Assembly (NCBI GenBank): GCA_020310875.1
Contig: CM035441.1
Location: 86,268,777-86,332,776 of the forward strand
Length of the DNA: 64,000 nucleotides
Direction: 5' to 3'
Source of the DNA: Ceratopteris richardii
Lineage: Eukaryota > Streptophyta > Polypodiopsida > Polypodiales > Pteridaceae
The notes beneath the pieces are model-generated. The model did no database searches. It had not been told where the DNA came from and saw only the letters and a program-made list of their open reading frames with translations. Numbering within the stretch: the first letter of the stretch is position 1; each line of letters opens with the position of its first letter. Positions 24,109 to 36,740 of the stretch are shown piece after piece. The position numbers and the translations under genes were made by a program.

Positions 24109-25530
24109 ATGAAGAGGCAATGGGCTAAGAAGATGAGTGAACTCGAGGAAAGCCTACGAGAAACCAAAGCCACGATAGTTGAACTAACATCTCAAACTCC
24201 CTCTCACACTACGCCACCACCACCATTCCCATCTCCATCCGATCCAACCCCTTCCAACCCACCTCATACGACCCCACCACCCCCTAGAGTAGGATCAGTA
24301 CTAGCAGATCCCACCCCCGAGGACCTAAATATGATGCTTAAGGCATATCACGCCAGAATCCAAGAAGGGACAAATGTGACAGATCATGAAAAGTGTTACC
24401 CGAGAGCGGAACTAGAGCTTGAACGAACCAAGATTTTTGCTAAGATGGTGGAATTGGCTCAAACCATGTTTGAAGCCAGTCGCCTCTTTAACATCTCTAG
24501 TTCAGCTAAGACGCAGTTGCACTTTGATGGACTGCTAGAAAGATTGGAAAGGTTGATTGCACAATCAAAAAAGGAACCCACCCCTCCAAGTAAGGGCAAG
24601 GCAAGTAAGAGAGTAAGCCTTCCTACCCAGGAAGCCTATGTACCCTACTCCACAGAGCCACACACATCATCTTCGATGAATCGGTACACACCAGAATTCC
24701 TACGAGAGATTCAAGAAGAAAAATGGGCTAAGGAGAGTGAAGTCCCTCCTCCCATTGAACTTGTGGATGATGCGCATGACCAATTCCCACAAGATATTCC
24801 CTCCATTTATGGAGAGCAGGAGAGTGCACAATCTCAAGAGAGATTAGACTTTGAGTTTAATTCTTTACATGAACTACCCAGCTTCACAGGCCCATGGGAA
24901 GCTAAGTCTACTTGTATGAGAACACCCACGGTCATGGTACGAAACGAAGACTCAGTCATACCTAGGAACACGGAGGTAGTGAAAAACACTAAAGTGCAGT
25001 GCAACCTCACCTTAGAAGAGCCACTCAAAGTTAGGCCAGAGCTATGGAAACATGTAGCTAAACAAGTGCCAGAAGTAGCGAAACCCCGTTCCCAGGTAGG
25101 CTCTCATAGAACAGTGCCCGAAATTCCCCTAGACAAGATAGGAGATATGAGTGAAGGTGAAGAAGGAAACACATATCTTCCCATCACCCATCAAGGATAC
25201 ACAACCAAGGCAATTCTCGACTCAGGTGCAGGGGTTGCAATTGCTACCACTTCCCTATGGAAGCGTTAGGGCAAGCCAGCACTTAGGCCAACGAGAATGA
25301 AATTGCAGATGGCTGATGGTCACATAGAAAGACCCTTAGGATTGCTTGAAGGAATAACTCTCACTACATGTGGTGTAGAGTTTGAGCACACATTTGCTAT
25401 CTGTGATTTTAGCAAGAACCATGCCTATGAGATGATTTTGGGAAGACCATTTATGCGGCAGTTGCAAGTGGTACAGGATTGGGGAACCAATTCCTTGTAT
25501 TTGCAACACTTAGGTGTCACGACCAAAGTG
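24109..25530 (+). pseudogene. pro: Element C linker and first aspartic protease
   Basis: A Pro/Thr/Ser-rich linker near 24180-24300 precedes a retropepsin-like domain at about 25130-25510. That domain contains TKAILDSGAGVAIAT (the D-S-G-A catalytic turn), then LQMADGHIERPLGL and MILGRPFMRQLQVV, which carries the ILG...F motif of the second half. The order matches element E (KAILDSGSGVAIM, IILGRPFMRQ). By family knowledge it would cleave the gag-pol precursor. Confidence 0.8.
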
Positions 25531-26289
25531 AATCTCAAAGATTACTCTCATAGGGATGTACCCCCCATTCAATGGAACCCCATCCATAGATCCAGAGATG
25601 ATACTGAGTCTGTGCACTCCATACGATCAGGATCCTCATGGATGCATGAAGACACTCACTTATGGATGTGTAAAGTAGCAGTAGAAGAAGAGAAGAGAGA
25701 AAAGGCCAGAGAGATAGGTGCAAAAGAAACCCATAGTTCAATTCAAGACCCAGCCTATGCACCTGTAGTCTTTCCTGACGAAGAATTTGAACTTCATGGT
25801 TGGGCAGAAATTTTAGCAACCATGGATGTAGCCATCAATGAAGAACAATGGACACCCCACTGTGATGAGGATGGCTATGACATTTCAGTCTTCTCCATAG
25901 AGCCAATCATGGGAGATTCGGTTTTAGAAGAATTCGAACCTAGCCCTGATGCATTTGAGGATGCGAGCGACTACGATCTAGAGTCAATCATTATGGATCC
26001 ACCTTTTGCATCAGATGAAGAATACTTCTATGAAGTAGAATTTCAACCCCAGAGACACGGAGAGCTTACAAATGATGTAAGGTTAGCCACACAAGTGACC
26101 CCTAAGGATGCAGGAAAGAAAAGAAAGAAGAGAGAAGTGACACCAGAAGAGGAAGAATCTTTGTTTGAGGTCCCTGAAAACTTTAAAAAGTATGAGATAG
26201 ACGATAGAAGAGTCATGGTAAGGATGCCAAAACGTGAGGCGCAATCAGGGGAGGCCTATGATAATAAAGAAACCACCAAGAAAGTGGTT

Positions 26290-26780
26290 GTAGCTGTTGA
26301 AGAAGGGGAAGAAAGATGCACGTACATAGGCCATGACCTAACAGAGGAAGAAGAGCATGCATTAATAGCTTTGCTAAGAGAATACAGAGATGTATTCGCT
26401 TGGAGTTACAAAGACTTGAAGGGTGTTGACCCAGACATATGCTCACACACAATTCCCATGACCTCAGACGCTAAACCCTCTAAGCAAAAGTCATACACCT
26501 ATAATGATAACTATGCTGCTAAGATCAAGGAGGAGATAGATAGACTGGTGGAAGCTGGATTTATTTATGAAATTGAGCACACTGAGTGGGTATCCCCCGT
26601 TGTAGTGGTGCCCAAGAAGAATGGAAAGCTACGTGTGTGCATAAACTTGAAGAAGGTTAATGCTGCCACTATTCGAGATAACTATCCGCTTCCTATCACT
26701 GAGCATCTACTAGAAAGAGTAACAGGCAAGGAAGTGTACAGCTTCCTTGATGGGTTTTCGGGCTACAATCAGGTAGCCAT
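26290..26780 (+). pseudogene. pol: Element C reverse transcriptase, first part
   Basis: The N-terminal RT blocks are visible: YRDVFAWSYKDLKGVDP, then WVSPVVVVPKKNGKLRVCIN (thumb-proximal and block 1), NYPLPITEHLLERV and YSFLDGFSGYNQ (block 2 with the first catalytic Asp region). The coding continues after the insertion of Copia element D at 33517. Confidence 0.85.
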
Positions 26781-28051
26781 TGTGAAGAGATGGATAGGTA
26801 TGTGTTGAAGATGAAGAGGTGTTGCAAAATCTTTGCTCTACACTAGCCAAATGAACTCCAGGAGTAGATGGTGGGCCCTTTTAGCTTGCCAATGGATGTA
26901 TTAGACACCCTATGTACCTTGGAAGATCACTCTCAAAAAGATAGATCAAAACAGATAAGTTGGAGTTAGCTCAGAGGTGAAAACTTGCTATTCTTGGTTA
27001 ATACACCTGTCCAGTGTTTTACATAATTCTCTGAGCACAGCAGCAATTAGATTAATTCCTCTTGGGGAAGGCTAGGTAGCTTAAAGATCTAACTTTAGAG
27101 AGTAATCTCATCAAAAATAACAAACCACACACTGAGAATGACTTTTAACAAGTGATGACATCATCCCGATTTTCACGGGCTGCTACAGAAATAGACCAGT
27201 GAGTAGAAAAATTAACATAACTCAAGATGTAAGAATCCAATGATCATGAAAATTTGTATGCTTATACTAGACAGTAAGATGAATCCAACAAGCTTAAAAT
27301 CACTGAATTTGGATGAGTAAACACTGAGAAATGACTCTGACAAGATGACTGAAAAAGTCGGGTACCTGACAGAGAAGTGAAGATGAACATACCCTGTTGA
27401 CTTCAAATGAACATAACTGAAGATTCCAACATCCAAATGACATGAAAATTTGTGAGCATATAGTAGCCTTATAGAGCTAACTTTACCAAGTTAAATCACT
27501 GACAATGATGAACCAAGTGCAGAGAAACAATCTCTGCAAGCTGACTGAGAAAAACTGAAGTAATGGCAGTGAGTAGTACACATCACAAGAACATGGAAAG
27601 ATGAACTCAAATAATCATGAAAATGAAAGTATATTGCTTGTACAATACAATGACTTACTGATACATATGTGTGCCTTGTAATCACACCTTGATATGGCAT
27701 AAAGCTCAGCTCTTGGAGGTCTTCACATAGGTCTCTCTAACCACGACTAAAAACGCCATCTATTTATAGTTGAGTTTGGGGGGCTAACTTCCCTCAATCA
27801 CTCTCCAATCAATCAATGATTGATTTGATTCTCTACCTACCACAAATCACGAATTCGTGGCTCCTCTTTCCATTCTTGATCATGTGGGCTCAACCACTTA
27901 AGATTCTCTTACTTTTACATTAAGTAAACTCTTCAAAAGTTACAAGAGGTAGTTCACAAGTGAACTTTACATAGTCTTCATTTTGAAGCTTCTTTAATGA
28001 CTTTGTGAGACTCAAGCCAATACTTAGGCTTGTCATAGACTTGCTCCAACA
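26781..28051 (-). repeat. 3' LTR of element D
   Basis: 1271 bp, starting TGTTGGAGCAAG and ending CTCTTCACA on the minus strand. A TATA box (CTATAAATAG on the minus strand) lies near 27760-27770. Confidence 0.95.
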
Positions 28052-28064
28052 GCTCCCCCTCAAG
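28052..28064 (-). other. Polypurine tract of element D
   Basis: On the minus strand CTTGAGGGGGAGC abuts the 3' LTR, the same 13 bases as in element A. Confidence 0.85.
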
Positions 28065-28083
28065 CCAAGTATGCTTGAGGTCT

Positions 28084-31000
28084 TCAATCTTCCAAGATTA
28101 CCTGCAAACCAATCATAGCCTTGAATTTGCAAAGCTTTGTACCATCCAATGCTTTAGTTAGAATATCTGCACATTGTTGATGAGTGGACACATATGATAT
28201 TTGAATCTCCTTGCTTAGGATCTTCTCTCGTACATAATGATAATGAAATTCAATATGTTTAGTCCTTGCATGAAAAATAGGATTAGCAGCCAAGTGAATA
28301 GAACTCATATTGTCACCAAAAATAGTTGGAGTTCCAAACTCCAATCCAAGATCTTTGAACAATGTCTTCATCCACATAGCTTCCTGTGTAGCTATGGCAA
28401 GACCTCTATATTCAGCTTCAGTAGAAGAGAGAGCAACTGTGGGTTGCTTCTTGGATGACCATGAAATAAGCTTTGAACCTGCAAAGGTAAGATAACCTGA
28501 AGTGCTCCTTCTATCTTCCTTGGAGCCAGCCCAATCTGCATCAGAAAATAGCTTCAAACCTAAATCAGATACATAAGGATAGTAAAGTCCTTCATTTATG
28601 GTTCCTTTGAGATATTTGAGTATCCTTTTGGCAGCATCCATATGTGGTTTCCTTGGTGTGTGCATAAATTGGCTTAGCACACTCACACTGTAACATATAT
28701 CTACTCTTGTCAATGTGGCATAGTTGAGACTACCCACTAGACTTTGATATGATGTGATGTCCTCTATGAGTTCACCTTCATGTGAGCTCAATTTGTGATT
28801 AACCTCCATTGGAGTACCTGCAATCTTACAATCTTGCATCTTGAATTTTGCCAACATGTCCTTAATGTACTTTCTTTGAGTGAGAAACAAACCATGATCT
28901 TTGTAGACAACTTCCAAACCTAGGAAGTAGGTAAGTGAACCCAAATCACTTATCTTGAACTCTTCTCTCATCTGATCTTTGATCTTCTTCATACCATCTG
29001 CATCATTTCCTGTCAATATAATATCATCTACATATACACATAGGTAGATGACCTCGGAATTACTCTTTTTAATAAAGAGTGAAGGATCTGCTTTGCTTGG
29101 TTGAAAGCCTTTGTCCTGCAAGAATGAAACAAGCCTGAAATTCCAAGCTCTTGGAGCTTGCTTGAGACCATACAATGCTTTGTTAAGTTTACACACATAA
29201 TCAGGATAAACTTGATTCTCAAAACCAGGTGGTTGTGCCATATATACCTCTTCTGTTATCCAACCATTCAAGAATGCATTCTTCACATCTAGTTGAAGTA
29301 TCTTCCAATTCTTGGAAGAGGCAATACTAAGCAAAACCCTAATAGTAGGCATCTTTGCCACAGGAGAGAAGGTCTCCTCATAATCAATTCCCTGAGTTTG
29401 TGCAAAGCCTTTTGCTACAAGCCTTGCCTTATACCTATTAATGGAACCATCAGAATTCTTCTTGAGTTTATAGACCCATCTTGAGCCTATTACCTTCATG
29501 GATGAAGTCTTGGGCACCAAATCCCAAGTGTTGTTTTCCTCGAGTGCTTCAATCTCTTCCTTCATTGCATGCTTCCATTCTGTTTTTGCTTTGGCCTCTT
29601 CAAATGATGATGGCTCCTCTTGGTTTATGTCCTGTGCTATGTAGATAGAATGTTTAGTTACTAATGAGGTGTCAAACCCATACCTTTCTGGTTTTTTCTT
29701 TTCCCTCATAGATCTTCTTAGGCCATGATGTGATGATTCTGCCTCATGTCCAAGTTCCTGCAATTTTGCTTTACCTTTAGACTTCCATGCTTTGATCTTT
29801 TCCATCTGACATTCTTCATCATCCTCTGAGGTGTCTTGTTCTTCAATCTTTGATTGTTCTCTACCAAGCTTTGGAAAATCTTCTTCAAGATCATATGGTA
29901 AATTGACCTTCCTGCATGAATCTTCATACCATGAATTGTTCTCATCAAAAACTACATCTCTGCTTACCAAGAATCCTTTGTTGGTAGGGTTGTATAACCT
30001 GTAGCCCTTTTGATTGTTGTCATATCCAATAAATACACACCTTTCTGCTTTTGGATCCATCTTGCCTCTAACCTGTGAAGGAACATGAGCAAAAGCAATA
30101 CATCCAAAAATTTTACAATGATCTAAACTTGGTCTTCTTCCATTCCAAGCCTCATATGGAGTCATCCCATCAAGGGATTTTGAAGGCAACCTGTTAATCA
30201 AGTAAGTGGCTGTAGATACAGCCTCAGCCCATAAGTAATTAGGTAAATGCTTTTCATTTAACATAGACCTTGCAGCTTCAACAATTGTCCTATTCCTCCT
30301 TTCTGCCACTCCATTTTGCTCAGGAGTGTACCTTGTAGTTACCTCTCTTTTGATTCCTCTTTCTTGAAGAAAAGAATCAAACTCATGGGAGAAGTATTCT
30401 CCCCCTCCATCTGACCTTAGCCTTTTTAGTGATTTACCTGTTTGATTCTCCACAAGAGCCAAATATCTTTTGAAACATGAAAAAACTTCATCTTTGTGTT
30501 TCATAAAGAATAGGATAGTCCATCTGCTGCAATCATCAATAAAGGAAACATAATACCTTGATCCTGATATTGAAGCTTCCTTGCTTGGTCCCCATACATC
30601 TGTATGAACCAACTCCAAGAGATCTCCATGCATATAACCTTTCTTCATGAATGGTAACCTGTGAGACTTTCCAAACTGACATGCACTACACTTATAAATC
30701 ATATGTTGTTTTGACAAGTTAGGGAGTCCAAGTACACTTTGGTCCCTGCAAATTTGCTTTAATGACCTTTCACCAATATGTGCTAACCTTTTGTGCCATA
30801 CTTCCAATTCTGTGAGTGTCTGACTGCCATAATTAAAGAGAGCAATGTTTCTAGTGTCCTGTAATTCAAATGTGAACAATCTACCTGTCTTTTCACCTTT
30901 TGCAATTCTTCTGAATCCTTGACTTGGATCTTCAACAAATGCTCCTGCCTTTGTGAACCTGACTTGCAACCCTTTCTCTACTATCTGCCCAACACTTATC

Positions 31001-32214
31001 AAATTCTTTGTAATGGTAGGGACATAGAGTACCTTACTGAGTAGGTTGATGTTTCCATCAGGTGCTTTGACATTGCCTATTTTCTCCACAGGATGTTTTG
31101 TATCATCTCCTGTTTGTACCTCATGCTTATTCCTTGGATCTTCTAAATCTTGTGGCATAGCCATGTTCATGATCAATAATGAATCCTCTTTGTTTGAGTC
31201 TTCTGTGTAGTTATTGTAGTCTCTCCTTCCTTTGTAGCCTCCTTGATAGTTTGAATGATTGTAGTTGTTGTAGTTGCCATGGTAGTTGTTGAACCTTCCT
31301 CTTGAGTAGCCATAACTTCCTCTATTGTATCCTCTGCCTCTTTGATTCCTGGAATTCCTAAAGCAATTTTCAGTTGTATGATTAGTTAATCCACAAATAG
31401 AACATGAGTTGGAGTCTTGGGATCTCCCCCTGCCTTGTCTACCTCCTCTTCCTCTACCTCTGCCATGTCTTCCTCTACCTGCATAGTTAGCTTGATATGT
31501 ACCTGCTTCATCATCCACTTTCTTTGCCTTTCCTTTGTTATCTTTAGACTTGCTTTTATCCGTGTATAAAGCTGAAGATTGATTACCTTTAGAGCTTTCT
31601 CCATTTTTGATAAGCTTTGCCTCTTGAGTAAGTAATTGTCCAATGAGTGTGTTGAAATCAGGTACATGCATGTCCATGTACAAATCCATAGCTGTGGTGA
31701 ATGCTTCCCACTTGTCATCTGCCTTCAAGCCATTGATGACCTGCCTTACAATTTGCTCTTCATCTATTACCTCTCCAATGCTTCCCAACTGATCTGCTAT
31801 GTCCTTGAGCTTTGTGACAAAATCAGTCACATTTTGTTTGGGAGCCTTCTTGAGAGTTGTGAAATCCAGCCATAGTTGATGCTTCCTAGCTTTAGTACTT
31901 GAAGCAAAGAAAGCTTCAAATGCATCCCACACTTCCTGAGATGTCTTACAACTTCTAATGTGAGGCAACAAAAAATCTGAGATAGAGTTGAGGAGATAAG
32001 ACCTTGCAAGTGCATCCTTGGAGCACCATGTGCTCAATCTTTCTTGCTCTTCTTGTGTTGGTTGACTTTTGTTCCTGAAACTTGGCATAACTTCATCTCC
32101 AGCCACATAACCATATAAACTTCTACCTTGGAGATAAGCTTCCATTCTTAATGACCAAGCTGAGTAGTTACCTCTGTCCAATTTGTCAATTGATGAAGGA
32201 AATCCATCTGCCAT
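28084..32214 (-). pseudogene. gag-pol: Element D gag-pol polyprotein (1376 codons)
   Basis: One long open reading. I take MADGFPSSIDKL, at 32214, as the start: it follows the primer site by about 13 bases and aligns with element A's gag start, whereas an upstream Met lies inside the LTR. Gag comes first, with a CCHC knuckle (CSICGLTNHTTENC) near residues 270-285 and an Arg/Gly/Tyr-rich stretch after it. Then come GAG-pre-integrase (EVWHKRLAHIGERSL), the integrase core (HTDVWGPS, YTPEQNGVAERRNRT), RT (WVYKLKKNSDGS, LDVKNAFLNG, YVDDIILTG) and RNase H (SDADWAGS, STEAEYRG, ARTKHIEFHYH). By family knowledge it would drive a full Copia cycle. The element is treated as a fossil with about one internal defect. 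Confidence 0.9.
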
Positions 32215-32227
32215 GTTGTCCAACCTT

Positions 32228-32239
32228 GCTCTGATACCA
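32228..32239 (-). other. Primer-binding site of element D
   Basis: TGGTATCAGAGC on the minus strand, one base after the LTR end: the standard plant initiator-Met tRNA site. Confidence 0.9.
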
Positions 32240-32240
32240 C

Positions 32241-33511
32241 TGTGAAGAGATGGATAGGTATGTGTTGAAGATGAAGAGGTGTTGCAAAATCTTTGCTCTA
32301 CACTAGCCAAATGAACTCCAGGAGTAGATGGTGGGCCCTTTTAGCTTGCCAATGGATGTATTAGACACCCTATGTACCTTGGAAGATCACTCTCAAAAAG
32401 ATAGATCAAAACAGATAAGTTGGAGTTAGCTCAGAGGTGAAAACTTGCTATTCTTGGTTAATACACCTGTCCAGTGTTTTACATAATTCTCTGAGCACAG
32501 CAGCAATTAGATTAATTCCTCTTGGGGAAGGCTAGGTAGCTTAAAGAGCTAACTTTAGAGAGTAATCTCATCAAAAATAACAAAACACACACTGAGAATG
32601 ACTTTTAACAAGTGATGACATCATCCCGATTTTCATGGGCTGCTACAGAAATAGACCAGTGAGTAGAAAAATTAACATAACTCAAGATGTAAGAATCCAA
32701 TGATCATGAACATTTGTATGCTTATACTAGACAGTAAGATGAATCCAACAAGCTTGAAATCACTGAATTTAGATGAGTAAACACTGAGAAATGACTCTGA
32801 CAAGATGACTGAAAAAGTCGGGTACCTGACAGAGAAGTGAAGATGAACATACCCTGTTGACTTCAAATGAACATAACTGAAGATTCCAACATTCAAATGA
32901 CATGAAAATTTGTGAGCATATAGTAGCCTTATAGAGCTAACTTTACCAAGTTAAATCACTGAAAATGATGAACCAAGTGCAGAGAAACAATCTCTGCAAG
33001 CTGACTGAGAAAAACTGAAGTAATGGCAGTGAGTAGTACACATCACAAGAACATGGAAAGATGAACTCAAATAATCATGAAAATGAAAGTATATTGCTTG
33101 TACAATACAATGACTTACTGATACATATGTGTGCCTTGTAATCACACCTTGATATGGCATAAAGCTCAGCTCTTGGAGGTCTTCACATAGGTCTCTCTAA
33201 CCACGACTAAAAACGCCATCTATTTATAGTTGAGTTTGGGGGGCTAACTTCCCTCAATCACTCTCCAATCAATCAATGATTGATTTGATTCTCTACCTAC
33301 CACAAATCACGAATTCGTGGCTCCTCTTTCCATTCTTGATCATGTGGGCTCAACCACTTAAGATTCTCTTACTTTTACATTAAGTAAACTCTTCAAAAGT
33401 TACAAGAGGTAGTTCACAAGTGAACTTTACATAGTCTTCATTTTGAAGCTTCTTTAATGACTTTGTGAGACTCAAGCCAATACTTAGGCTTGTCATAGAC
33501 TTGCTCCAACA
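32241..33511 (-). repeat. 5' LTR of element D
   Basis: Same length as the 3' copy, with about 8 substitutions clustered in 27080-27510 against the matching stretch here. A TATA box lies near 33220-33230. Confidence 0.95.
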
Positions 33512-33516
33512 GCCAT

Positions 33517-34540
33517 AGCCCCAGAAGATCAGCATAAGATAGCTTTTGCCAGAGAGTGGGGCATATTTGCCTTTCGGGTAATGCCATTCGGACTTACCAA
33601 TGCTCCTGCAACCTTCCAGAGATTGATGTGCCATGTATTTAAAGAGTTCTTGAGGAAGAACTTAGAGGTCTAAGTGGATGATCTTTGTGCTCATTCCAAC
33701 ATTAGACAAACCCATATCCCTGAACTCAGACAAATTTTTGACAAATGTCGAGAGTATCAAGTCTGCTTGAACCCAGAAAAGTATGTTTTCATGGTCAGGC
33801 AAGGCAAGAGTCTAGGACACATAGTGTCAAAGAATGGCATATCCATTGATGAAGAGAAAGTAAGAGCCATAGCAGAGTTACCTAGGCCAAAGAATGTCAA
33901 GGAAGTACAAGATTTCATGGGGCATTGTGGTTATTACCGACGGTTTATACACATGTATGCCATCATAGCAAAGCCTCTATACGGACTTTTGACTAACTTT
34001 GAGTGGACTGATGAATGTGAGGACTCTTTCAACGAGCTCAAAAGAAGATTGTGTTCAGCACCAATCTTGACCACACCAGATTGGAATAAGCCATTTCATG
34101 TTCACGTGGACGCATCCAATTATGCTATTGGATGTGTACTCGCACAACCTACGGGCGAAGGTAATATGGATCTTCCAATTGCCTATGCTAGTAGACAGTT
34201 GAATGCAGCTGAACGAAATTATACCACGACTGAACGAGAGGGATTAGGCATGGTATATGCAGTTAAAAAGTTTAGACACTATTTGCTTGCAAATAAGTTT
34301 GAATTTTTTACCGATCATCAGGCATTATTATACTTGGTAAACAAACCATGCAATACAGGCCGATTAGTAAGATGGTCCCTCTTGCTAATGGAATATGACT
34401 TTGAGGTCGTGGTGAGGAAAGGCAAGACTCACTTGAGAGTAGACCACCTCTCTAGGCTCACATCTAGAGAAGCCCCACAAGGAGTATCAGATGACCTTCA
34501 TGATGCTTACTTGTTTAATTTGGAAGTTGTACCTCAGTGA
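33517..34540 (+). pseudogene. pol: Element C reverse transcriptase, second part, and RNase H
   Basis: Resumes immediately after element D. RT blocks: [20 protein letters not shown], then LNPEKYVFMVRQGKSLGHIV and FMGHCGYYRRFI. RNase H follows at about 34090-34450, with FHVHVDASNYAIGCVLAQP, ERNYTTTEREGLGMVYAVKK and DHQALLYLVNKP, ending VDHLSRL. This is typical Ty3/Gypsy order, and near-identical phrases occur in element E (52200-53150). Confidence 0.85.
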
Positions 34541-34639
34541 GCTAAGCCATTAGTGCCAGTGTTGACATACGGGCCTAACCACCCAGTCATAAACACTCAA
34601 GATAGGGAGGTAGTAAAAGCCTAGAAGTACTATATCATG

Positions 34640-36200
34640 GCAGGAAGTATGTACAAGTACACAGATCAAGGGATCCTAGCTTGTTGTGTGGAAGAGGACG
34701 AGTACGCAAAATGGTTGCAATTAGCACATGTAGGTGCATTAGAGCAACACTACTCAAAGCAACAAACCCTACAGACACTAAGGAGACTCGGAGTGCATTG
34801 GCCGACTATGGAAGTTGATGTGCAAAAGTTGTGCAAGGAATGCCCAATCTGCTGCACTAAACCACCTGAATGGAACATGCCACTCTTTATCAAGTGTCCA
34901 TCGTGCCAGATTGGAGTGAACCACTAGTAGCCTTCCTGAGGACGAGCCCATTCCCTCCAGATATGACACTGGCCAGACAAAGAAGTCTAGAACAAGAAGC
35001 CCTAGATTACTCACTCATTGGTGATAATCTATACCAGTGTGGTAAAGATGGCTACCTAAGACTATGTGTCCATGAGAGTGAATATCTCAAGATCTTGGAA
35101 ACCGCTCACCAAGGTGTAGCAGGAGGACATTTTGGACCAGATCGGGTGATTAAAGCAATCCTTTTTGCAGGCTTGTGGTGGCCTAACCTTCACATGGATG
35201 CACATACCTATGTGAAGAGATGTGATGTTTGTCAGCGAACTCAGTATCCTATACGTAAAGACGAGATGCCTTTGAAACCTATGATGGGTGGACGTGCATT
35301 CTCTAAGTGGGGAATAGACTTTGTTGGTCCGATTAATCCCCCAGCTAAGGGTTCACATGCTGAATAAGGCCACAGACTATCTAACCAAGTGGGTAGAGGT
35401 AAAAGCTACGACAAAGAATGATGCTCAGACGACCGCTAAGTTCTTATTTGAGAATGTGTTCACTAGATACGGGCTACCCATAGAGCTAGTAAGTGATAGA
35501 GGCACCCACTTCTTGAATGAAGTTATTGAAAATCTTCTCCAAGAATTCTTGGTAGTACAAAAGAAGTATGCTCCCTATCACCCACAAGCTAATGGGCAAG
35601 CCGAAAGCACAAACAAGATTCTATGCAATGTGCTTACCAAATTGGTAAATAATAAATGCTTTGATTGGGACAAACAGCTACACCATGTTGTTTGGGCATA
35701 CCGAGTTGCCTATAAAACGGTACTCCAAGCCACTCCTTTTCAGATGATGTTTGGCCAAAACGCAGTGCTACCATTGGACTTCTTGATACCTACACTAAAG
35801 GTAGCACAGGAGCATGAGTGGACGGGCCATGAGCTCTCCTCTAGGATCTTTGACCTTGAGCGATTAGGGGAAACAAGACTGAGGGCTGCCATAGGAATAT
35901 ATGCAGCTAAAAAACGACAGAAGGCGTACTTTGATGCCCATGTTAAGGATAAAGGATTGAAGGCCGGAGACCTAGTTTTGGTGTATACCCTAAAACAACA
36001 TGCGAGAAAATTAGAGAAGAGAGGCTATGGACCTATGATCATAAATAGGATCTCAACGAGTGGAGCAGTACAACTGGCCACCTTAGAAGGGGATATTCTT
36101 CTGAGCTACATCAGCGGGTGCAGAGTCAAATTATATCAAGAACCCCTGACTGAAGAGATGCTAAATAGACTCAACACTGCTAAGAAACGCAAGGAAGAAG
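34640..36200 (+). pseudogene. int: Element C integrase
   Basis: The HHCC zinc-binding region lies near 35100-35240 (HQGVAGGHFGPDR then VKRCDVCQ). The DDE core has WGIDFVGPI, SDRGTHFLNE and YHPQANGQAESTNKIL at about 35310-35640. The C-terminal part (LKAGDLVLVYTLKQHA, GYGPMII, YISGCRVKLY) ends without a chromodomain. Element E's integrase shows the same order. Confidence 0.85.
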
Positions 36201-36339
36201 AAAAACGAATCCGAGAAGAGGCACAGGCAGAGGCATTGGAACGCATCCGAAGGATGAAGTTGAGAAGACAGGGTGGAGAGCAGCCTAGGACAGAAACGTA
36301 TGCAGATACAAGATATCATATGGCTATGTGCAAAATTTC

Positions 36340-36740
36340 AAGTAATAATTCTCATAGAATAATTGATCGACGTCCTTTTGTGACTTTGGAGATAGGACAA
36401 GGACAGAGTGCAAGGATTGTACGGGCCTTGATTGACTCAGGAGCAGCCACTAGTGCGGCTAGATTTTCTTACTGTCAAAAGTTGAACTTAAGTATCAATC
36501 CCATTGAAGCATATCTCATAGGATTGGGAGGCGTGGAAACCCCTTGCATGGGCGAGGTGGATCTTCCCCTCTACATTCAAGATGCTCTTATGACAGTTAA
36601 AGTACTAGTGTGTCAAGATGAGGACCTCACTGAGCCTCTTGTCTTGGGTCAAGACTGGATCTATGATCATGCAGTCAACCTAAACCTCAGAAGTGGACTT
36701 CTTCAGGTATGGGTAAATCAGAGTCGAATAACAGTTGAGT
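36340..36740 (+). pseudogene. Second aspartic-protease-like domain of element C
   Basis: After the integrase the reading contains FVTLEIGQGQSARIVRALID then SGAATSAARF (D-S-G-A turn), a middle with GLGGVETPCMGEVDLPLYI, and VLGQDWIYDHAVNLNL, which has the VLG-x-D-W second-half signature of retropepsins and plant DUF-type aspartic proteases. This is separate from the protease at about 25200. Element E has a similar domain in the same place (about 54960-55320). A protease domain after integrase is not part of standard Gypsy order. Its function is inferred from motifs only. Confidence 0.7.

Larger units (their letters stand above)
26781..33511 (-). mobile_element. Element D: young Copia in element C's RT
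   Basis: A 6731-bp minus-strand insertion with two 1271-bp LTRs. The target duplication GCCAT occurs at 26776-26780 and 33512-33516. It has an initiator-Met primer site and a purine tract identical to element A's. The LTRs differ at about 8 sites (0.6%), about a quarter of a million years at a grass-type rate. One long gag-pol reading covers nearly all the interior. The element looks nearly whole, with about one internal defect. It belongs to the same broad Copia group as A but has different LTRs. Confidence 0.95.

Noticed and set aside
32215-32310. Upstream Met as the start of element D's polyprotein
   Set aside because: It lies inside the LTR and across the primer site; the Met at 32214 aligns with element A's gag.
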